Source: Oxytricha trifallax
Taxonomy: Eukaryota; Ciliophora; Spirotrichea; Sporadotrichida; Oxytrichidae
NCBI GenBank assembly: GCA_000711775.1
Contig: ARYC01000441.1
Coordinates: forward strand, 1-64,000
Direction: 5' to 3'
Length of the DNA stretch: 64,000 bases
The position numbers were made by a program, and so were the translations under genes. Under the pieces are notes generated by a model. It was not told where the DNA came from. It saw nothing but the letters and a program-made list of their open reading frames with translations, and did not search any database. Positions 36,101-45,100 of this stretch are shown here, piece by piece. Numbering within the stretch: position 1 is the first letter of the stretch; the number at the start of each line of letters is the position of its first letter.

Positions 36101-39100
36101 CTATCTGCTCTCGAGCATACAGTATTGGTTTAGTGGGCTCCTTTATAAAGTGGTCAAATCACTTCCAAGGGGAATTCAGGCATTTATGTACTTTCGGTTT
36201 TGCAGACGAAGTAAGGGGCGAACCTTCGAATGAGGGGCGGCCAGTAGTACCACGTGATTCTCCATGTTTTTATCTACGGAGATGGGGTCTCCGACTTAGA
36301 CAAGTGTCGTAGATCGCTAGATAAGTGAGCATCTTTATTTTCGGGGACCACCCTATGCCATTGTGCGAGCGCCTAGAGGCACATTTCCATTTCTCAGACT
36401 GCGTGTATCCTCCATTCAATTCAGTCAAACCTGCGAATCTCCTTAGCCTGCTACTATTTCCACTCTGTGCTGCGCGTTTTCCTCTATCCTGCTCTATGAG
36501 ACGCCTAGGCGGATTCTTTAACTATATATAATGGAGTTCAAAAGAGATGGAGTGCACTTACCAATAGGGAGGCAGAGGAATCTTGAAGCAGTTTACCGTG
36601 CGCGCTGCACTCGTTAGTGTCTCGACCAATGGAGTTCCCACCCACTCTGGCACTAAAGATCTCCACAATGACTTCTTCGCAGTAAATAGTGCTGGCCCAG
36701 ATACCAAGAGAGAAGGTGTAATCATTGAGTAGGTAGCAGCTAATACAAGTCTTCCTCTTACTAATACTCTTTCAGTTCCATGCGTATATACTAATAGTCT
36801 CAGCGCAAATAAAGTTGCCACATCTTGCTCTTCTTAATCACAATGCACCAAGTACTACTTGAAATACGCTATCACCAACCCTCCAACCGCTCAAAGAGTC
36901 ACAAGTATTGTTTGAATCGCTTGAGAAGGCCATATGATAGTTGGACCATACAAGGCAAATGGAAATTTATGGCAGCCATGCGATGTAGATGCTTGCAATT
37001 GTGATACAGTAAATGTCAAACATGTCAATGGCCTCACCCTCATCTCCCTCTGCATCCATGCCTGCAAGGCTCCCCGCTGGTAGTACTGGCTTAACGGCAT
37101 CTTCACGGGACGTCTCTGGTAAAGCCTGTGAATCTCTCATCAACCTGGTTCAGATGACTGACTAAGGGAGGCCGCCATTTATAGCTGTTATGAATAATTT
37201 CAAAGTCTGATTAATAATATTAAAAGTCTTAAATACTAGGCCCTAGGAATTTGGTTGCTTTCTGTTTTGTGATAGGGGCCCTTATATATATATATATTAG
37301 TACTTCGTTTTAAAAATGAAAAGCAACCAAATTCCTATTATAATTATTCTTATTTTCAAATTTAAATTATACTTTTAACAATTTCCTATTCGAATTCAAA
37401 TTATACTTTTATATAATAAGTCTACTTGTTAACTATAATATAATATAAATTAAGTTAAATTTCACTAACATTAAATTCCATGTTTCATTTTAGTACTAAT
37501 CTAATAGTGCATAAATATCAAATTTGGAATGAAAATTTAATTAGAAATAAATTGATTTTAATTAAATGAGTTCGCTGCAAAATTAAAAATATTTAGACTG
37601 TGGAGTTAGGGGTAAGAAGCGGAAGAGATAAAATGATGAACCCGACTTGTTGGCGCAGGAGTTCTTGCACAAGAGGAGACAGCCGGACAGTGTTGATCTC
37701 GTAGAGTATCTCAAGGGGGAGTCGAAGATCCCAATCAAGAAGGAGCGTCCCCAGCAGAAGTGACTCGCCAATAAGCATTTGAGCATGAGAGACTCAAGTG
37801 AATCCCTCTAACAGCTGATAGTTTTCCTACGGCATTCGTCGCTGACTGCACCATTGCGGATCTGGCACAGTCTCAAAGATATAGCTTTGCGTCTTGGCGT
37901 TAGGGTATCGACGGTTTCCATGATCCTCAGGAGATGGCGAGTGAACGGGTACAGAGTCATTCGCAAACGCGCCATCTGCGCTCTCAACCGCAAGCAAATA
38001 CTCGCGAAGTGGTAAATTTCGCAGGTCTGCTCCGTGAACTCTTTGCAGGCATTGGCTGGTCTCTCACTCTCAAGGAGAGCGGAGTTGATCAAGAATAAGT
38101 ATGGGCTGCCCTCATTCACAGCTCCAGCGCTTGAAAGGATCTATAAAGGAAATGGTATACGCTACGCCAAACCGTAGTATCAGTATAGTGCCAAAGTTAG
38201 GGGGCTCTGCAAGTTCAAGGCGGCTCAGGAAGAAAAGGCTCGCGAACTTGGCCAGCTAATATAGTCCGGGAAGCACGTAATTTACATTGACGAGACTACC
38301 GTCCATCGCTGGCAGACTCCCTTGAGAGTTTGGTGCAAGAAAGGAGTCGCTATCACGATCCCGAGTACCAGGGGACGCTCCTTCACAATCGTAGGAGCAA
38401 TAAGCAGCCGCGTAGGCCTAGTCGCATATAGCATCTTCACTGGAGGGCTCAATGGCGAACGCTTCAGGGGTTTTCTTGAGGACATCAAGAAGCGCATCCG
38501 CGATACTGCCTACTGCGTCATGGATAACCTGTCCGCCCACCACAGCAAGATAGCACGAGAGGCCTTCAGCGCCACGCTTATACCCTTTTTCTTACCGCCC
38601 TACAGTTGCGCCATGAACTCTATAGAGCGTCTCTGGGCTGTCGTGAAACGGGAATGGAGAAAACGGGTCATTCGCTTCAGCGAAATCCAACCCTCCGATG
38701 AGTTAGTCGAGCAGACGATACAGGAGATCCTGGATGGTCTAGACCAGCAGTCAGTGCGCAACATCTGTTCCTCAAACTTCACAGCTCTGGTAAGTGCTTT
38801 GCAAGGCAACGTGGTGTGATCAAAACTGCCATCTTCGATGGAGTCGCGTAATGCGAAGACTGGTTGGCTTTGCTTGAGCTCTGCTGCACTACTAATTGAT
38901 AGGTTAAGGAAGCAAATGGTACTTACAATGGGGACTCTTCTATAGAACACTGTCAGAATTGTCCAGGGCGGCCAGCCTACTTTCCAGCTTGTCCTTCTAT
39001 ACGCTGAGCTTCTGCTTCTTGGCTGCCCTTTTACCTTCCCTTGCTAAAGTCAAGCTGGTTCGACTATGAGTGTTCTTGGAGTGAGGCAAATTCTTGAGGA

Positions 39101-42100
39101 ATCCGGTTGGCAGTTCTATCAGCCTTAGATTCTTGATCGCGTTGGGCTTAGAAGGCGGCAAGTAACTCTTATCAAAAATCTCATCGCGAGGGCTATACGT
39201 TGACAGTAGGCTTACCAGCCAGGCCTTATCCGGCTGGCCGCTCTCTGATATCCCTAGGGGCTTCTTCATCTTCTCAGCGATGTCCGTAACCTTCTCGAGG
39301 AGCACCTATTTTGGCGGAGGCCTTACGCAGGGCAGCAATCGAATATCTTTGAACTAGGGGCACCATAGATCTCCGCTGATGACTTGGAGCAAATAGTCTT
39401 GGGTCACGATAGACGACTTGATCTTTGGCAGGAAGTACCCGTTCCTGAGGGTCGACTCGTAGAGCTCCTGCTTTGAGTTGATATAGCGGGATAGCTACTC
39501 AAGCGATACCTTGGTCGGATCGTTCATCGCAATCGAGATTTTATATTATAATACTGCGTTTCGATTGATCTCTCATTATCTCGCTACTGCACCTGCGAAA
39601 TACAACCAAAGCTAGTGATTCATATTCCCTGACTTAAAACGCAGCTACTGTTAGAAGTTACGCTGACTTTCGCTTGCCGGTGAGCATTATATTCGACCTT
39701 CTCTTGAATCAATGACACTCCCCATAGCCTTCCACTTTTAGTTACTGATAGACCCCAAATGCGAAAAGGGATTGGCGAATATCAATATACGTTAGGAGTC
39801 GCAACTTGATTTCGTATTATCTCCTCGAGCGCCTACGCATATTCAAAGAAACTACCTTTGTCTGAAAGCAAATTCAAGTTCCAATGTACTATTAGTAAAT
39901 GCGCTGAGCACAATCGAGTGGAGAGCGAGTTATCGTGAAAACATTATTAGGAGGAATTAAATAGTAGATAATTATTCAAGGAAGCTCCTCTGCGCCCTCA
40001 AGAGGATTCTTCGCTCTATGCTTCTTCCTTGTAGTCATGTGCTTTGTCTTGGCTTTCTTGTTACGCTTCGTGTTCACAATCCTACCTTTCGCTGATGTTT
40101 TCTCACCGGTCATTAAGCTCTTTAAAAGAGATACCTATTTCTCTTTCTCTTCAGGGCTGTACTCGTCCGCCTCCAGCACCCAAAGCTGCACTGTATAGAC
40201 GCTCTTGAGGAAGTCTTGGACGTCCCTGTGGGAAGCACATTTTTCAATATCTGAATAGAGAATGGCGGTTCGAGCGCTGTCAAAGAGAGCGATGCCCTGC
40301 GAACATTTCTTGAGCGTGAAGCGTGGGTATAGGTAAGCCCAATGCTCTAGACCGTGTAGACCATTATGAAGACCGATGAGACCGATTAGCTAAGCTAGCT
40401 GAGCAAATCTCTGCAGTAAGGATTTTGCTGGGAGTACTGCCATTCGTAAATCTTAGTAGGGGAGTAGAGGTTGTGATTGGAATCAGCGACGACGTCGCTC
40501 ATCTACTTTAGCGAAACCCCATTTAATTGCTTGAAGGTGAGGGCCTCCTGATGAGTGACATGCATTCTCCTACGCATGAATCGAATGACCTGCTCACGCG
40601 AAGTGAAACACCGATACCCCACAGCGTAGTTAACAGCGTGAACCACGCAGTCCATGTAATGCTGGGGCTTTGCCCCTTCTAACCACATGCTGTTGAATCT
40701 CAATTTGCTGGGATCGAATGCGTGGTGTTAGTATCTCTTCGAATAGTACCATCCCGTGCCAAAGTCGATATCCGATAACGGCGGCTGTAGTTGAGTGAAT
40801 TCTGCAGTAGTTTTGCTGGCCCCTGCGCAATTGCCTTTGGCTTTAACAATTTGTGGTTGGGATACCTAGATCTTGTTGACCTTGATGTAATCATGGATGG
40901 GGCCAAGAAGGTCGTCTGCGAAGCGCTGTGCGAGAAAGAAGTAATCAGCAAGGACGATTTGATCTGAATCATGGTACTTGAGCTTGAATAAAATCGACTT
41001 GCCTCGTATAGGGTCTATCTAATATTCATGATTTATGACTGAATACTTCTTTTTAAGGGAGAGAGTGCTTGAGCGCGTGAGTCCCTTAGACCGCTCTGGA
41101 AGTTTAACATTACGACTCTTACGCGAACCTGCTGCGTATTCATCATCACTGGCAATATCATCATCCGCTCTCTGGCCTAGGCGCTAACCCTGATTGCGTT
41201 TATTTGGAAGGATTTTGTTCATTTCCAATTTCCCTTGACGCGATGAAGCCTGCGAATTATTACATTGATTTGACTTGATTTGAGGATAATGATCAACGCT
41301 CTACCCTGAGCTTGAACTAGAGCTCGAGCTTGAGCTAGAGGAGCCGCTGCTGCTAGAATCTGAATCGCCTCGATCGCTGTGGTGACTTCCTGCGCCACCC
41401 GCAGCCGGAATGCTAACATCCTTCCTAACAGAATTTTCTTCCTAAGGGATTTCCTCAGGTTAGTTTTCTTTCTCACTCAATTTCGCTGAGACATCGCTGC
41501 CTTTACTATTACGCCCCTAATCACTAATACGAGCAGCATTCACGCCTTCGACATCTTCTGCTGATGAAGCCCCATCGCCGTCTATTATGGGAGCCTTGAT
41601 TTACTCTGTCGACATTACTTTGTCTTGATCCATCTAATGATATTTAACTTGATTGAGGCTCTACCCCCCTTAAGTAGTTGCCAACAAGCAGCGGTTTAAA
41701 TATTGATATGGTTGGCGACGATCCAGCGAATACATGATATTGAAGAGCGCGCTTGGCGCTGGCGATACTCCATCGTCCCCAGCAGAAAGTTATTATAGGC
41801 TAGAGGCCCAAATGAGTTCCGCCGTTTAATATCGAAAGCGGGTTTTGCGATTTATGACATTTGCGCAATTCTAAACTCCGATTAATATCTTTTACATTTC
41901 CACCCTCCTATATATAGTATTTCACGCTTCTGTAAGAGTTGCGAGTGTGATTATCAGCAAAATCAAAATCGATCTAAGTCGCGGAACCCCGTTGCGATAA
42001 AAAATTTGGCAGAGTGACTGGCTGTTTGAGGTGGTATAACAAATGTGACACGAAGTTTGAGGCACCTTCTGAGAGATTTGGAGGGTAGGTTGGTATTTAG

Positions 42101-45100
42101 TACTCTCATCCGTTTCCACTTTGGGTAACCAACGCTACATCTCCGTATAAGCTCATGCACCACCACCATCGCCAACAATACTTTAACATCACTTCGCACT
42201 CATTGGAAACCCTCTAGGCTGCTGGGGACTTTGTGATCAATGATGTCACAATTAAAAGCATGAAATTGAAACCACAATTTCCCGGATTCCTCGTATATCC
42301 ATTTACCTTTAATTTATTTATATATCTTATTTATTAAGAGATTTTCTTTAATTCCAAATTTGATATTTATGCACTATAAGAATAATTCTCTAAAATATTA
42401 AATTACTGAAAAATATGATATAAATCTTGATTTTTACAAAAAATTATTTTTTATTTATAGAAACGATAAAAAATAAATGATTGTAATCATCAATTTTTTC
42501 TCATTTATCTTATTTAAGCAAGATAAAATTTTTCAAGAAGTCATTCAAAATATTCCCTCCAAAATATAAAAAAAATTAAAAAAGAAATGCTTTGGTTTAT
42601 TATTGTCACGTAGTATTAAAAGAGCTTATAATACACTGTGATAAAATATTTATATTTTTGATATAGTGTGATAAATTCATTAAAATAATTGAGATTTTAC
42701 TAAAAAGTACAATATCTTATACCAATCTTATTTTGAAAACTTCCTAATATCATAAACATTTAAAATAAAATATTATACAATAGAATCTTTATTTATCATA
42801 GTTAGGATTAATAACTCAATAAATTTAAAATTAACTAGATTTTATAATTAATTAATTAATTTTCAAAGTAAAATTTGTTTAATAATATTAAAAATCCTAT
42901 ATAAAATATATTAGATGATAAAATTAAATTAATTAAAAGTTAATCCTTCGTTGGTTGCAGTATTAACATATTCAAATGTTATCTTTAATACACTAAATTC
43001 GAAATTCTAAATTATGAAATATTTATTAACTTATTAATAATATCGAAAATAGTTCTCACAGTCATATCTCTATAATTTTTTTCATTTGTTTCTTATATTT
43101 CTTACATTATTTTAATATAATATAGTGTATAAAAAATTTAGAAAATAAAATTTATCTCAGAATTTTGTGGTTATAAACTTTATTTTAAGGTTTTAGGGGT
43201 AAGTGTTTGGTGTACCGTCGGCTTAAAGGATCAAGACTCTTCCGTTCAAGATACCAGATATGTACTCCTAACCGAAGAATTTGTACTGAGCAATGTATGG
43301 GTCTGTGCTTGGTGTGACTTCTTCATCAGTGGATGCAACATCTTAGACAACAATCAATTAAACTGTTTTAGGTTTAATTAGCAATTACTGGTTTTTTAAA
43401 TTCTATAATAAATTTAAATTTAAAGTTGAATATAAATTAAGAAACATTCTTATAGAATACAATATTGAGCTTAATAATCTGTTTTAAGTAGATGAAAGAA
43501 TTATTATAGATTATGTTTTTACTTTTAAAAAAAGGATTTTATATCAAATTTGTGCAATTTTTAAATATAAATTAAACTATATTTATTAATAATGTCTCAT
43601 TAATCTCTAAATTTAAGTTTATAAAATGGTTCTTGTTGCGGTTGCCATATTTGGGTGCTCGACCATTTTATAAGATTAATAAATTAAAAATAAAATTATA
43701 CCACTATTAAATACTGGCCTTTAGAATAAGTTAAATTTTAAATAATAATAAATTCTTTGTTTATGTTATAATTTAGAAATGGAGGTTGGTAATTTAATTG
43801 AGAATCCATGTTAAAAAGTATATTAATAAAAACAATTAAAAATTGGTGTATAATAGACTATATAATAAGGAAATTATTTGAATTTAAAATAAAATTATCT
43901 TGGGGGTATTATGATTAATCATTAAGTTTTAAATGTAAGGTCAAATTTCAAGTGATATAAATTTATCTAAATTTACATTAATTTAATGAGTTACTCTTTA
44001 TAAAAGAATGAAAACAAAGAGTATTTTTTTCTTTCTTAATGATTATTATGAGATCTATCAAACCTATTTCAATAAAACATTCATCCATTTAAAAGATTTA
44101 AGTCTTAATTTCCTCACTTTAAAACATTATCTCTTTTTTTAAAGAATTTTAAACCTTTATCATAAAAAAGCTTAAAAAATGTGTAATCGATCTTCTAAAG
44201 TAAAATTATTTAAAATCTGATAAATTATTAATTATTTTATAAATAATTTATTTAAATAATGTGCTGGAAGGGCAGGGAGAGAAGCACTATACAAGATTTA
44301 AAATATTAATAATATTTTTCTTTAATTTATTTATGGAATTTATATATTATTCAAGAGCTTATTCAAAGGGGTAACACCGGTAACTAAATTTATTATATAA
44401 TAAATTGATATAAATAATCATAACATAATGCAACAATTATAGAGTTTATATTATTATTTTAAATAAATATTTTTAAATATATAAAAGAGAAATTTTATTT
44501 GTTTTTAAATAAACTTCTTCACCATCAGAGTCAAGTAGATAAAAATAAATTACAGTTATTTTATTTATTAAAGTTTACGATTATCTAATTATTTAAATAA
44601 TGAATGAAAATTAATTTTTATGAATTATTAAAAGTAATCTATAAAAAACAGTTATAATATTACCAAATTGATAGAATTTAATTAATACAAATCTTAATTA
44701 ATGAATTTATAAATAAGTAGACACATAACAATTAAATATTCTAAAAAAAAATTATTAATTAAATGTCTAATGTCTAAACATTTATACTTTTTTTAAAATA
44801 TTATTCCTTGAAAATATATGAGGATCGATCAATCAATTCTAATAAGTGGTATTTGAGAAAAAATAAAATTTACATTAGCTTCAAATTACTAAATTAATAC
44901 TTTAAATTTGTTGGATTTTTTTATAAATATAGTCTTATTAAAAAATAAAAATCATTCCAGCACTAAATTTTTAATAATTTGTTTTGAAGTAGTGAGACTG
45001 TGATGTTTTTAGCGATGGTTAAGTCAGTGTTGGTGTATGGGGTCTTAGAGAGAGTGCTGAGCACAAGCAGGTCGACAAAAACAACGTCATTCGCTCTGTA

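Larger units (their letters stand above)
37504..42376 (+). mobile_element. Tc1/IS630-type element copy 2, with cysteine-peptidase gene
   Basis: A 4.87-kb element, same termini as copy 1 (TAGTGCATAAATATCA.. and ..TGATATTTATGCACTA), flanked by TA (37502-37503 and 42377-42378). Gene order is transposase (+), ORF2 (-), ORF3 (-). Better preserved than copy 1: the transposase has one in-frame TGA and ORF2 is open. Lies in the IES between MDS 10 and MDS 11 of the secreted-protein gene. Confidence 0.93.

Noticed and set aside
36548..36915. 122-codon plus-strand frame in the GC-richer island (and the overlapping minus-strand one)
   Set aside because: With TGA as the only stop, frames of this length are expected by chance in this composition. 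No family resemblance and no second copy to test conservation.
37593..38119. Minus-strand open frames at the transposase 5' end
   Set aside because: The plus-strand frame is continuous with the DDE core and conserved in copy 1.
38600..38950. 116-residue minus-strand open frame beginning MFYRRVPIVSTICF
   Set aside because: Antisense of the DDE transposase. ORF2 runs in a different frame and is conserved between the two element copies.
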